Source: an unidentified eubacterium SCB49
GTDB taxonomy: Bacteria; Bacteroidota; Bacteroidia; Flavobacteriales; Flavobacteriaceae
NCBI GenBank assembly: GCA_000170815.1
Contig: ABCO01000012.1
Location: 1 to 56,067 of the forward strand
DNA length: 56,067 nucleotides
Reading direction: 5' to 3'
Shown: positions 36,716-46,231 of the stretch, in pieces
Numbering within the stretch: position 1 is the stretch's first letter
Layout of the letters: each line of letters starts with the position of its first letter
Program-made: the position numbers and the translations under genes
The notes under the pieces: generated by a model
The model's database searches: none
What the model was told of the DNA's origin: nothing
The model's input: the letters and a program-made list of their open reading frames with translations, nothing else

Positions 36716-37299
36716 TTAACATCATTTTTAATCACAACAGCAGGTACTCCACCAACTAGTGTATTAGGTTTCACATCTTTATTCACAAGACTACCAGCCG
36801 CTACAATAGCGCCTTCACCAATGGTTACTCCTTTTAGTATCGTTACATTCATCCCTATCCACACATTATCTTCTATAACAATAGGTGCACTAATACTTTT
36901 TTCACTTTCTATATCAACAATATGGTTATCAGAATCTCTTATCGTAACATTTTCTGAAATAGCAACCTTACGCCCAATAGTTATTTTGTTAAAACAACTT
37001 AAATTAAGGTTATGATTTATATATCCACTACCTAAAGTTAAAGTTGCATCTTTATTTATATAAATCTTTGATCCAGAATATATTTTAAAATTCTCTTTTA
37101 CATATAAATTAGCCCCATTATTTAAAACAATTAAACTCTTAAAAGGGTCTTTTTTGTTCCAAACCGTACCTAATTTTAAAACAGCATTATCAATTTTAAC
37201 ACTTGCCTTAGCATCAACATCAAGTGAAACATTTTTATGTTTCACTATGCCATTAAATGACTTTTTAAAAGTTAATATTTCAATTATTTTTCTAAACAT
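36706..37299 (-). CDS. left-handed beta-helix (hexapeptide) acyltransferase
   Basis: 197 aa. Hexapeptide repeats occupy about residues 60-185, with VIEDNVWIGMNVTILKGVTIG and GAIVAAGSLVNKDV as the most regular coils. The ending LVGGVPAVVIKN is the typical WcaF/NodL/CysE-like tail. It probably O-acetylates a sugar of the repeat unit using acetyl-CoA. A divergent first segment (1-60) may bind the acceptor. It lies 3 nt after the GT2 at 37303. Confidence 0.85.
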   Translation of the reverse strand: MFRKIIEILTFKKSFNGIVKHKNVSLDVDAKASVKIDNAVLKLGTVWNKKDPFKSLIVLNNGANLYVKENFKIYSGSKIYINKDATLTLGSGYINHNLNLSCFNKITIGRKVAISENVTIRDSDNHIVDIESEKSISAPIVIEDNVWIGMNVTILKGVTIGEGAIVAAGSLVNKDVKPNTLVGGVPAVVIKNDVKWQ

Positions 37300-37302
37300 T
37301 TA

Positions 37303-38253
37303 CTATTTAAAATTTTCTGTTTTGATTGTCTTAATGCTATATAAACCTTTCCTAAAACACCTGTGAGTTAGTGCTAAAAAAATCAACTTAGCCTTTAGTG
37401 GTAAATTAATACTTTTAAAACGAATAACACCTCTTATAAAATCTAATAAATAACCTGCTTCTAACAAATAGATTAATGCTGTTAGATAATAACTACCTGC
37501 CAACTTAATTTCTGAAATAGTTTTGTTATTAATAACATACACAAGCATTTCATACCTTACTCGAAGTTCAGATTGTAACAAATGATGCTTTTTTTCTGTA
37601 TATGCAGTTGTGATTCTTTGCTCATGAATCCTAATAGCTAGTAATACTTCATTAGAATGAAATCCTTTTCGTTTTTTTTCTGATAGAAATCTAAAAGCAT
37701 AATCTAAATCTTGTGCTCTAAATAAACTTTCGTCTAAACGTAAATCTCCTATCGCATTTCTATGAAATAAAAATGATTGAAGATTTAAGACTACTTTTTT
37801 ATATAAAAACCCATTAATCAAGTCGGTTTCTGTACTGAGGTTATATGTTTTAATGTCTTTATTGGTTTCAGAAAAAGTTTTAAAACCACAGTACACATAA
37901 TCTATTGCATCGTTTTCTTTTTTGAACGCTCTTTCTTTTTTTTCTAAATGATTGGGGTGCATTAAATCATCGCTATCAAACCACTGAATCAATGTCCCTT
38001 TACTTTGTTCAAAACCATAATTGCGAGCTGCATTACCACCTTTGGGTCTGTCTTTAGGTCGTAGATGATAGCTAATACGTTTGTCTTGGGTACAATACCC
38101 TTTTAAAATAGCGGCTGTATTGTCTGTACTGCCATCATCTACCACAATACACTCCCAGTTTTCATAGGTTTGCGCTATTATACTATCTAGCGTTTCGGCT
38201 ATTAGATGCGCCCTATTAAAAGTAGGTATGATGATGGAGATACGTGGGGTCAT
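37303..38253 (-). CDS. GT2 glycosyltransferase (paralogue of the one at 33561)
   Basis: 316 aa. It starts RISIIIPTFNRAHLIAETLD and has CIVVDDGSTDNTAAIL, KGGNAARNYGF and QWFDSDDLMHPNHLE. The N-terminal half is nearly colinear with the protein at 33561-34508, and the DNA also matches over the first ~110 bases of both genes. The C-terminal halves diverge. Substrates are unknown; it probably uses the same donor as its paralogue on a different acceptor. Confidence 0.87.
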   Translation of the reverse strand: MTPRISIIIPTFNRAHLIAETLDSIIAQTYENWECIVVDDGSTDNTAAILKGYCTQDKRISYHLRPKDRPKGGNAARNYGFEQSKGTLIQWFDSDDLMHPNHLEKKERAFKKENDAIDYVYCGFKTFSETNKDIKTYNLSTETDLINGFLYKKVVLNLQSFLFHRNAIGDLRLDESLFRAQDLDYAFRFLSEKKRKGFHSNEVLLAIRIHEQRITTAYTEKKHHLLQSELRVRYEMLVYVINNKTISEIKLAGSYYLTALIYLLEAGYLLDFIRGVIRFKSINLPLKAKLIFLALTHRCFRKGLYSIKTIKTENFK

Positions 38254-38270
38254 TTATAAATAAATTAGAA

Positions 38271-39197
38271 TTACAGTTTTAAATAATGTGCTCCTTTATT
38301 TTTATTTATGGCACGACTAGTTTCTATTTCTTGTTGTATTCGTATTAATAATTCTCGTTGTTTATAATAATTACGACTTAACTTAAACTTACATTTTAAT
38401 AAAGACTTAATCATGTGCTTTGTCAATTTCAGCTTCATTTTTAATACATCTTGTTTTGTCTCTTTATTAATATTTGCAAAACGAGTTTTCATACTACGTT
38501 CCCATTGTTTAAAATAAGCATCACTCCATGTATGTACTACTTGCTTTACTCTATCTTCTCTATCATGACACATATAAGCATTTGGCACGACACCAATAGC
38601 ATATTTATGAAAATGTACCCGATGACAATAATTATCATCTTCTGCATAATGGAAAAAAATAGGGTCAAAACCACCAAGTTCTAAAATAACTTTTACTGGA
38701 ATAAACCAGCCCGCTGCATTTACAAAAGGTATAGAATAAACATCTTTCTTTTTGTTATTTAAAACGTAGTCTGAATAGAAAAATTTATTTTGTGTTACAC
38801 TTACATAATTTGAAAACAGCTTATCTAAGCCTGTCCCTTTTCCATTTAAATGGATAGGACTAAGCACTCCATACTCGGGATATTTTATTGAAGTTTCTTC
38901 TAAGACAATTAAGGCATCATCTACTAAATAAGCATCTTGATTTAACAAAAAAACACTTGTAGCCTTTCTTTTAATTGCTTCTGAAATGCCTAAATTATTA
39001 CCTTGTCCAAAACCTAGATTTTCCTTTTGGTCTAATAATACAACTTCTGGATAATGATCTTTTATGTATTGTTGGGTGCCGTCACTAGAATTATTATCTA
39101 CAACAATAACACTATAAGGCACACAGCTATCTAGGCATCTTTTAATCCATTGCATTCCATTATAAGTGACAATTATTATGGTGCATTTATTTTCCAA
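38271..39197 (-). CDS. GT2 glycosyltransferase, rhamnosyltransferase-like
   Basis: 308 aa. TIIIVTYNGMQWIKRCLDSC, SVIVVDNNSSDGTQQYI and VFLLNQDAYLVDDAL (NxDA instead of DXD) are typical of the WbbL/RfbF-like rhamnosyltransferase branch of GT2. PFVNAAGWFIPVKVI and GGFDPIFFHYAEDDNYC complete the active site with the ED base. A dTDP-rhamnose-like donor is possible but not shown. It overlaps the upstream GT2 by 11 nt. Confidence 0.85.
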   Translation of the reverse strand: MENKCTIIIVTYNGMQWIKRCLDSCVPYSVIVVDNNSSDGTQQYIKDHYPEVVLLDQKENLGFGQGNNLGISEAIKRKATSVFLLNQDAYLVDDALIVLEETSIKYPEYGVLSPIHLNGKGTGLDKLFSNYVSVTQNKFFYSDYVLNNKKKDVYSIPFVNAAGWFIPVKVILELGGFDPIFFHYAEDDNYCHRVHFHKYAIGVVPNAYMCHDREDRVKQVVHTWSDAYFKQWERSMKTRFANINKETKQDVLKMKLKLTKHMIKSLLKCKFKLSRNYYKQRELLIRIQQEIETSRAINKNKGAHYLKL

Positions 39198-40068
39198 AAG
39201 TTCGTTTTATTTTTTTTAATACTCGTTGTTGTAATTTATACCTTTTAGAAAACTGCTTTCTTAATTGAATCTGAAGATCTTTATGCAATAATGGTAAAAA
39301 TTCTAGATACAAAATACGCTTATAATCCTCATAATCTGTAATCTTTTTAGACCTATTTACGTTTGTTGCTTGTTCTGGATGCAGCCTAAAACTTATTAAA
39401 GGTTTATTAATTATAGCGATAGGTGTGTGTTTTAAAACACGATAACAAAAAACATAATCTAATATTTGTTTTAAATTTTCATCAAAAAAACCTACCTCAT
39501 CAATTATCGATTTTTTAAAAAGTACCGTAGTAGGTTCTCCTATTTTATTTTTTGGAACATTTAAAAAATCAATCCTCTTAAAAATAGTTTGATCTATTAT
39601 CAATAGAGATTTATTATCTTCAAATTGCTGTTGAAGGTTCCCATAAGTTTTTATCCAATTATCAACCAAGGGAGTATGCTCACCCTCTACAATAAAATCT
39701 CGTTTGCAAGCAACCATTCCTATGGCTGGGGTAGTTTTAAAAACAGTTAACATTTCAGAAATACACGTAGGTGCTAAAACATCATCTTGAAATAGAAACT
39801 TTATATATTCACCATTTGCTAAACGAATTGCATTATTCCAGTTTGCACCAATACCCTGAGGTTCGTGAGATTCTATACGAACTGGAAAAGAAACCTTTTC
39901 TTTAAATTCTCGGCATATTTTTAAGGTATCATCTTTAGAGTGATCATCGCTAATCACAACTTCAATATTTTTATACGACTGTGCTATTACAGACGCTAAA
40001 GCTTCTTCTAAAAAGCTTGCGCCATTATAGGTGGGAATACAAATAGAAATTAATGGATTTAAACTCAT
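39187..40068 (-). CDS. GT2 glycosyltransferase
   Basis: 293 aa. ISICIPTYNGASFLEEAL, VVISDDHSKDDTLKIC and IKFLFQDDVLAPTCI (QDD metal site) are the GT-A motifs. VGFFDENLKQILDYVFCYR provides the catalytic acidic residue region. The C-terminus is strongly basic, which suggests association with the inner membrane surface. It is 4 nt from the preceding GT2. Substrates are unknown. Confidence 0.87.
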   Translation of the reverse strand: MSLNPLISICIPTYNGASFLEEALASVIAQSYKNIEVVISDDHSKDDTLKICREFKEKVSFPVRIESHEPQGIGANWNNAIRLANGEYIKFLFQDDVLAPTCISEMLTVFKTTPAIGMVACKRDFIVEGEHTPLVDNWIKTYGNLQQQFEDNKSLLIIDQTIFKRIDFLNVPKNKIGEPTTVLFKKSIIDEVGFFDENLKQILDYVFCYRVLKHTPIAIINKPLISFRLHPEQATNVNRSKKITDYEDYKRILYLEFLPLLHKDLQIQLRKQFSKRYKLQQRVLKKIKRTFGK

Positions 40069-40072
40069 GTGA

Positions 40073-40870
40073 TTAAATAACCTTACGCCCCAATAAAATT
40101 TTTAAGCTAGCTTTTATTTTATTATTCTTAAAATAATCTCTTATCTTTTTTTTATTCAAAGCATTCTGCTCTAATATATTTTTATAGGAGTCCGCATAAA
40201 ATAGCGGGTATTTTTTTACTAAATACGATAAAAGTAATTTATACTTAGGTTTTGCTATAGTTGCCGAAAGCGATTGCTCGCTAACTCTATACTTAAAACC
40301 TACTTCTTCTAAATAATAAAAAAGCTTATTATTATATAACATTTTTAACCAGAGCTCCCAATCTTCATTACTCATAATCTCTTTATTCTCATCATAGCCC
40401 CCAACCGCTATTAAATCACTTTTTCTTATCAAGGCACAAGTGTCAATTTGATTTGATATAAAAATTTTAGCTTCATCAAGTTGTCCTACTTTCCATAACC
40501 CTTTTTTATTACCCATATATTCAGCATCTGTATACACAACAGTGATATTTTCATTTGCTTTTAATACATCTAATGCTTTTTCAAAAACTAATGGATTAAT
40601 ACTGTTGTCTGAATCTAAAGGAAGAATGTAATCACCTTTTGCAACAGCAATTGCTGTGTTTCTTGCTTTTGAAGGCCCTCCATTTTCTTGATGTAAGACT
40701 ACAACTCCTTTTTCTTTTAGTTGCTCTAATACGGCTAAGGTATTAGCATCACTAGAACCGTCATCGACTACAATAATTTCGTAAGTACATTTAAAATCTT
40801 GTACACTATTTACTGCCTCTAATAAATAGGCACCATGATTGTAGCAAGGTATGATAACTGAAATATCCAT
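40073..40870 (-). CDS. GT2 glycosyltransferase
   Basis: 265 aa, a compact GT-A enzyme. ISVIIPCYNHGAYLLEAV, EIIVVDDGSSDANTLAVL, YILPLDSDNSINPLV (DSD metal site) and MSNEDWELWLKMLYN (ED base) are visible. The short C-terminus has a basic helix (KIKASLKILLGRK). An 80-nt gap separates it from the Capsule_synth-like gene upstream. Confidence 0.87.
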   Translation of the reverse strand: MDISVIIPCYNHGAYLLEAVNSVQDFKCTYEIIVVDDGSSDANTLAVLEQLKEKGVVVLHQENGGPSKARNTAIAVAKGDYILPLDSDNSINPLVFEKALDVLKANENITVVYTDAEYMGNKKGLWKVGQLDEAKIFISNQIDTCALIRKSDLIAVGGYDENKEIMSNEDWELWLKMLYNNKLFYYLEEVGFKYRVSEQSLSATIAKPKYKLLLSYLVKKYPLFYADSYKNILEQNALNKKKIRDYFKNNKIKASLKILLGRKVI

Positions 40871-40950
40871 TTTTGTTATTTAATTATTATTTATTGATAC
40901 AATGGTTTTAAAATTACGATAATCCTAACAACAATGTATAAAATACAATT

Positions 40951-42237
40951 TCATTTTCTAAGCGCTTCTTTAGCTTGTAAAGCTAAAAACTTAAATTTTA
41001 CTAGGAGATTAAATGAACCTACCTCTAAAACTTTTCTTAAAAAACCTCTTGTTGTATTTTCAATACAATATTTCTCAAAAAATATAAAGAAAAACTGTTG
41101 TGCCGCTTCTAAATCTCTATTATTTAAAATTTTATTATTTAATACAAATACTAATTGTGACTCTAGCGTTTTCTTATCTTGATAGTCGTAAGTAAATGGT
41201 GTCTTAGAATAAAAACTATTTTTATAAGTTAAAACTGGTTTATCGTATATACAAGCTTCTAAACCAGCCTGAGAATTTACTGTAATAACTGCCTGAGAAT
41301 GTGCTATTAGATTAAATGTGTTATATGTATTTTGATAATCTATAAAAACATGCTCATTTTCATATTTTTTTACTCTTTTGTAAGTTGGTAAATTATACGG
41401 TTTTGCTATTACAGGGCTAATACCACTATTCTCTTTTGGGTGAAGCTTAATGAGTAAAGGCATCCTTAATTTTTTGCATGTATCTATTACAGTTTCAATA
41501 ACACTTATTGGGCTATCAAAATCATCTTTTAATGAAAATAACTGTGCTGCATCTGTATACACTTGGCCTAAAAACAAAACAAATGGTGTGTTAAAAGGTA
41601 CTTCAGTATTTATTTCATTTGACAAATGCTCTTCTTTTTTATAATCAAAAATTGTATTCTTAAAGTTAGAAATATATGTTACGACTTCCTCTTTTTTAAT
41701 TTTATTTTGATAGTCTTTAAAATATTTTCTGGACAAATTATATGTAATCACTTTACCAGTTATAGCGTCCCAAACATTTTTTTTACTATTTGAAGTTCCT
41801 TCTAAACTTAAAAATGGTACGTTTTTCTTTTTTGCAAAACTTAAAAGACAGGCATCTAAAAGAGAATGACCGTTAATTACAACTACCAAAGAGAAAGTAT
41901 GAGTATTGAATAAAACTGTAAGATTGTCTATCATCTTTTTTGCGACAGAATACCACTTAAAAATAACCTCTTTATGTAAGTCTAGATTGATCTCATTTTT
42001 AAACAACATTAAATCATTACAGATGCTATAAATACATACTTTATATAAAGAAACCCCTGAATATACTTCATCCATTTTTAGCGATGAAGCATCTAACGCT
42101 TTATAGTTATTTATGTATTCATTCTCATTTAATGCATGTGCTTCAACCCCAAGAAAATTAAAATTACGATTTAACTCTCTTTTATTAATTTTAAACCATC
42201 CTATTTTTGAATTATTAAATACGACTTTGCTCAACAT
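40951..42237 (-). CDS. Capsule_synth-like (KpsC/KpsS-type) glycosyltransferase candidate
   Basis: 428 aa. The C-terminal half has features of the Capsule_synth family (PF05159): FVLFLGQVYTDA, LLIKLHPKENSG, FIDYQNTYNTFNLIAHSQ and VITVNSQAGLEACIYDKPVL. In KpsC/KpsS and relatives these motifs bind the nucleotide sugar, often CMP-Kdo. The N-terminal half (about 1-200) is unlike any family I recognise. Given the ABC transporter nearby, a role in making the lipid-linked starter or terminator is plausible. The assignment rests on motifs only. Confidence 0.6.
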   Translation of the reverse strand: MLSKVVFNNSKIGWFKINKRELNRNFNFLGVEAHALNENEYINNYKALDASSLKMDEVYSGVSLYKVCIYSICNDLMLFKNEINLDLHKEVIFKWYSVAKKMIDNLTVLFNTHTFSLVVVINGHSLLDACLLSFAKKKNVPFLSLEGTSNSKKNVWDAITGKVITYNLSRKYFKDYQNKIKKEEVVTYISNFKNTIFDYKKEEHLSNEINTEVPFNTPFVLFLGQVYTDAAQLFSLKDDFDSPISVIETVIDTCKKLRMPLLIKLHPKENSGISPVIAKPYNLPTYKRVKKYENEHVFIDYQNTYNTFNLIAHSQAVITVNSQAGLEACIYDKPVLTYKNSFYSKTPFTYDYQDKKTLESQLVFVLNNKILNNRDLEAAQQFFFIFFEKYCIENTTRGFLRKVLEVGSFNLLVKFKFLALQAKEALRK

Positions 42238-42316
42238 ATTTTTAATTAAACTACCCTATCAGTTTTAATTCCAATTTAGCTTTTTTATAACGCCATTAAA
42301 TGGTTCGCCAAGTCCA

Positions 42317-43156
42317 TCAGGTAGAAATTCTTTTAGCTTTTATTATCCATCTGGTCATTTTAGCAATTTTCTTATTGCCATAATAAGCCCTTGCTTTTAT
42401 ATAAAAATGTAAATACTTAGGTATGGTCAATTTCCATTTATCAGTTTCTTTTTTTATTTTAATATCATTAAGATAAGGTTCATAAGGTAATTCTAAAAAT
42501 TCAAATATCTTATTGATTGATTGGTCTGTATTTTCTATTAAGTTATCGTAAGAGGTTATCATTACATTAGGTTTTCCTATAAACTCTTCAACTGCATTTA
42601 TTACATCATACCATTTTTTTATGAAAATATTTATACCCTGCAAATAGCCTAATTTTTTAATTTTAACATTACCCCAATTAACTCTTTTCCCAAAACCATA
42701 GCTTCGATTTCCCCATGAAGCCACTACTTCTTCTCCATTACGTAAAATTATTAAAACCTTACAATTTGGAAATATCTCAAGAATAGGATTAATCCTAAAA
42801 ACATTAGTTGGTGATTTTGATAAAAACCGTTCTTCTTTAAAATCAACTAATAAATCACGTACCAAAGAATCAACCTCATCATCACTCAATTTCAAATTAC
42901 TCTCAAGCATTTCTTTACCTATATGAGTAAAACATTCTTTCCCTTTAAAATATTTAAACCAAATATCTTTTTGTTCAAGTTTTTCTGAAAACTCAAAATG
43001 ATACTTATAATCTTTAAGTGAAGTAATATCTACGTTTTTCAAATAATTAGGTCCAACTTTTGAATGTGTGTTCACTATTGCTCCTAATAACGTAGAGCCA
43101 CCTCTAGCATGTCCAACTATAAATATAGGTCTATCTAATGTATTATTATTAAGCAT
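42317..43156 (-). CDS. sulfotransferase
   Basis: 279 aa. The PAPS 5'-phosphosulfate loop is IFIVGHARGGSTLLGAI at residues 11-27. The 3'-phosphate-binding segment is KVLIILRNGEEVVASWGNR, and FLSKSPTNVFRI precedes it. The C-terminus has EFLELPYEP, usual for Sulfotransfer_3-type enzymes. It would transfer sulfate from PAPS to a hydroxyl of the polysaccharide, so the product may be a sulfated glycan as in many marine bacteria. Its start overlaps the stop of the ABC ATPase gene by 8 nt. Confidence 0.85.
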   Translation of the reverse strand: MLNNNTLDRPIFIVGHARGGSTLLGAIVNTHSKVGPNYLKNVDITSLKDYKYHFEFSEKLEQKDIWFKYFKGKECFTHIGKEMLESNLKLSDDEVDSLVRDLLVDFKEERFLSKSPTNVFRINPILEIFPNCKVLIILRNGEEVVASWGNRSYGFGKRVNWGNVKIKKLGYLQGINIFIKKWYDVINAVEEFIGKPNVMITSYDNLIENTDQSINKIFEFLELPYEPYLNDIKIKKETDKWKLTIPKYLHFYIKARAYYGNKKIAKMTRWIIKAKRIST

Positions 43157-44348
43157 GATTTTTATTTTTCTCTAAAATTTCTCCTGATAATATGATAGGA
43201 CAATGTCCCACTGTTTGTCCTACTACTTTAAATCCTGGGATGTTTTGAATCCATAAATATTGTTGTCCAGTACTCTTATCTGTTAAATTACAAGAAAAAG
43301 TATATACCCCAACATTTAAACCTAAATGGTCAATGTTTATTTTAAACTCATTTACCCCTTTATTTAAAGTTATTTTTCGTTGTAAAATATTATTATTAAT
43401 CTGAGCAATAGGGACTAACTCCCTGCTTGCAATGACAATATCTAAAACGACATCTATTAAGTTAATCTCACTATTTAATTTTATGCTGATTTCAAAGTTT
43501 TCTTCAAAATTAGTAATTGAATTTGACTGCACTTCAAAACTTATAAGACTACAGTATTTACTATAAATAGTATTCATATCTGTAGTTGTAGAATTACCTT
43601 CATAATACGATTCTATAACACTACCCACATCACTATTAACAACAATCTTTCCTTTATTTAAATGAATTGCTTGGTTACAAATCTTAGAAATTTGTGGCAT
43701 AGAATGCGAAACAAAAATAATTGCGCTTGTTTTCATTAGCTCAGAAATCCTTTCATAACATTTAGCTCTAAACCCAACATCTCCTACTGCTAGCACCTCA
43801 TCAATAATTAAAATATCGGGTTCCATTTGTGCTGCAACGGCAAAACCCAAACGCACTTTCATTCCAGAGCTATAATTTTGCACGGGCATATCTATAAATG
43901 CTCTTATTTCTGCAAAATCTATTATTTCATCTAATTTAGCATCTATTTCTTTTTTTGAAAACCCAAGTACAGCACCATTGTTATAAATATTTTCACGCCC
44001 CGATAAAATAGGGTTAAAACCTGCTCCTAGTTCTATAAGTGCTCCTACCCTACCATACATTTTTACAGTACCTTCATCAGGGTTAATAAGACCGTTTAAA
44101 ATTTTTAACAGCGTCGATTTACCCGCGCCATTATGACCTATTAGGCCTAAACATTCGCCTCGGCGTAAGGTAAAACTAATGTCTTTTACCGCCCAAAACT
44201 CATCAGGTCTTAATGTGCGTTCTTTTTTGTTTCCGCCAATACCAGAAAACAAATCTTTTACACCGTACCAAAGGCTTTTTTTTAAGTCTTTACAAAACTT
44301 CTTAGATAGTCCCTGGACTTCAACGAGTATGTCTTTTTCTTTTTTCAT
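43149..44348 (-). CDS. wzt: polysaccharide ABC transporter ATPase (Wzt-type) with C-terminal carbohydrate-binding domain
   Basis: 399 aa. The nucleotide-binding domain (about 1-245) has Walker A GHNGAGKST, signature YSSGMKVRLGFA, Walker B ILIIDEVLAVGD and the switch His in FVSHS. It carries the N-terminal extension typical of TagH/Wzt proteins. Residues ~260-399 form a beta-rich Wzt_C-like domain that recognises the modified end of the finished chain in ABC-dependent O-antigen export. Translation is coupled to Wzm (1 nt gap). Confidence 0.9.
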   Translation of the reverse strand: MKKEKDILVEVQGLSKKFCKDLKKSLWYGVKDLFSGIGGNKKERTLRPDEFWAVKDISFTLRRGECLGLIGHNGAGKSTLLKILNGLINPDEGTVKMYGRVGALIELGAGFNPILSGRENIYNNGAVLGFSKKEIDAKLDEIIDFAEIRAFIDMPVQNYSSGMKVRLGFAVAAQMEPDILIIDEVLAVGDVGFRAKCYERISELMKTSAIIFVSHSMPQISKICNQAIHLNKGKIVVNSDVGSVIESYYEGNSTTTDMNTIYSKYCSLISFEVQSNSITNFEENFEISIKLNSEINLIDVVLDIVIASRELVPIAQINNNILQRKITLNKGVNEFKINIDHLGLNVGVYTFSCNLTDKSTGQQYLWIQNIPGFKVVGQTVGHCPIILSGEILEKNKNHA

Positions 44349-44349
44349 A

Positions 44350-45192
44350 TTAACTCGTGCGTTCTACAATGATTGGTATGGAAATTCGGTAAAAAACGAG
44401 CCCTAAAAAAAAGAAAGGCACACAAATAGCTAATACTATAAAAAAATAAGTAAGCTGCGTAATAGGAAAGCCTACTAGGGCTTCACGTGTGGTATTAATG
44501 AGTGGTGTTAAAGGGTTTAAAAGCATGATGTCTTTTAAAAAGCCTTCTTTAGGTATGGCATAGACCACGGGAGTTGCGTACATTAAGAACTGAAAACCAA
44601 ACGTAATTATTTTACCAACGTCTTTATACAAAACCCCAAAAGGAGCTATAAACAGTCCTAGAGTAGTTCCGAAAAAAATAGCGCCTAGCACTAAAAAAGG
44701 AACGGCCAAGACACTGTAATGCAGTTCTACACTAAAAACAAATAGAAACACAAAAAGTAGCACAAGTTTTACACTGCTATTAAATAATAGCTTGTAAATT
44801 CCAGAAATAATAAGTGCTTCTTTAGGTATATTAATTTTAGATATAATGGCGCGAGCACCATTAGTAGTATGCATTGGGGCGTTAATCGCTTCTACAATAA
44901 TAGACCACAATAAGGTCCCTGCAAAAGCAAATATAGGATATGGCATTCCTGTTTCTGTTACATTAACAGTACCAGAGATATTTAAAATCACCCATACAAC
45001 GGCTGTTGCAAGTGGTGTAATAAAAGCCCATAAAATACCTAAATAAGATTGTCTATATTGAGCTTTAATGTCTCTAACCGCTAGTTGCTTTGCTAAAAAA
45101 CGAGCGTCAACCATATCTTTAAGACTTTCTTTTATTAAAGAAAATATCTTATGATGTTGTTGACGTTCGTAAATTTTTACGGGTAAAGACAT
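44350..45192 (-). CDS. wzm: polysaccharide ABC transporter permease (Wzm/TagG-type)
   Basis: 280 aa with six predicted helices and the ABC-2 family marks YRQSYLGILWAFITPL and FQFLMYATPVVYAIP. The N-terminal cytoplasmic segment (about 1-45) precedes the first helix, as in TagG/Wzm. Together with the adjacent Wzt it exports a lipid-linked polysaccharide across the inner membrane. A 58-nt gap separates it from the epimerase gene upstream. Confidence 0.9.
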   Translation of the reverse strand: MSLPVKIYERQQHHKIFSLIKESLKDMVDARFLAKQLAVRDIKAQYRQSYLGILWAFITPLATAVVWVILNISGTVNVTETGMPYPIFAFAGTLLWSIIVEAINAPMHTTNGARAIISKINIPKEALIISGIYKLLFNSSVKLVLLFVFLFVFSVELHYSVLAVPFLVLGAIFFGTTLGLFIAPFGVLYKDVGKIITFGFQFLMYATPVVYAIPKEGFLKDIMLLNPLTPLINTTREALVGFPITQLTYFFIVLAICVPFFFLGLVFYRISIPIIVERTS

Positions 45193-45250
45193 ATAGTATA
45201 ATTATCTTATACTAACACCGTTGTAGTATATTGATAGTTAAAAAATTAAA

Positions 45251-46231
45251 TTATTTTGTGAAATACTCCCAAGTTACTTTTAGGCCTTCTGCCACAGAAA
45301 ACTTAGGGTCGTAGCCTATTAGTTTTTTAGCCTTATCGATGTTTGCTAAAGAGTCACGAACATCTCCTTTTCTAGGTGGTCCGTAAACAGCCGCTAGCTC
45401 TTTACCAGAAACGTCTTTTAAGTCGCTCCACAAAGTGTTTAAGCTTATACGATTTCCATAGGCAATATTAATCACTTCATTATTTGCTTCGTCACCAGAT
45501 AACATACCACGTACATTTGCTTGTACAGCATTTTCTACATAGGTAAAATCTCGTGTTTGCTCTCCGTCGCCATTCATTGTAGGTGATTTTTCATCTACTA
45601 AGGCTTGCATAAACAAAGGGATCACTGCTGCATAGGCACCTGTAGGACTTTGTTTAGGTCCAAAAACATTAAAGTAACGCATCCCCAAAGTTTTGGTTCC
45701 GTAGGTTTTATAAAACACATCTGCGTAAAGTTCGTTTACCAATTTAGTAACCGCATATGGCGATAATGGTTTACCTATTACATCTTCTACTTTAGGTAAA
45801 GATGGGCTATCGCCATAGGTAGAGCTAGAAGCTGCATACACCATTTTTTTTACGGTTTTGCTTTCGTTTTGAGCAATTAACATATTTAAAAAACCGCCTA
45901 CATTTACATCATTTGATGTTGCAGGATCGTTTATAGAGCGAGGCACAGAACCTAATGCAGCTTGATGGCTTACATAATCTATGTCTTGCATAGCTCGCTT
46001 ACAATCTTCTATGTTTCTAATATCTCCCTTCATGAACTCAAAAGAGGGATGCTCCATGTGTTCTGCAAGGTTGTCCATAGACCCTGTTGCGAGGTTGTCT
46101 AATACTCTAACTTTTTTAGCATTATTTTTTAATAAATAACCAACAATGTTTGACCCAATAAAACCTGCGCCTCCTGTGATTAAAAAGTTATAATCACTTA
46201 ATTCTTTTGTATGATAGGTGTGTGTAAACAT
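45251..46231 (-). CDS. tviC: UDP-N-acetylglucosaminuronate 4-epimerase (TviC/WbpP-like SDR)
   Basis: 326 aa, extended SDR. NAD-binding LITGGAGFIGSNIV, the catalytic Ser/Tyr/Lys set in YAASSSTYGD and LSPYAVTKLVNE, and GSVPRSINDPATSNDVN, a hallmark of the WbpP/TviC group. Paired with the TviB-like dehydrogenase upstream, it would convert UDP-GlcNAcA to UDP-GalNAcA, an acidic donor for the capsule. Plain UDP-GlcNAc 4-epimerase activity is the alternative. Its first codon overlaps the dehydrogenase stop by 1 nt. Confidence 0.8.
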   Translation of the reverse strand: MFTHTYHTKELSDYNFLITGGAGFIGSNIVGYLLKNNAKKVRVLDNLATGSMDNLAEHMEHPSFEFMKGDIRNIEDCKRAMQDIDYVSHQAALGSVPRSINDPATSNDVNVGGFLNMLIAQNESKTVKKMVYAASSSTYGDSPSLPKVEDVIGKPLSPYAVTKLVNELYADVFYKTYGTKTLGMRYFNVFGPKQSPTGAYAAVIPLFMQALVDEKSPTMNGDGEQTRDFTYVENAVQANVRGMLSGDEANNEVINIAYGNRISLNTLWSDLKDVSGKELAAVYGPPRKGDVRDSLANIDKAKKLIGYDPKFSVAEGLKVTWEYFTK

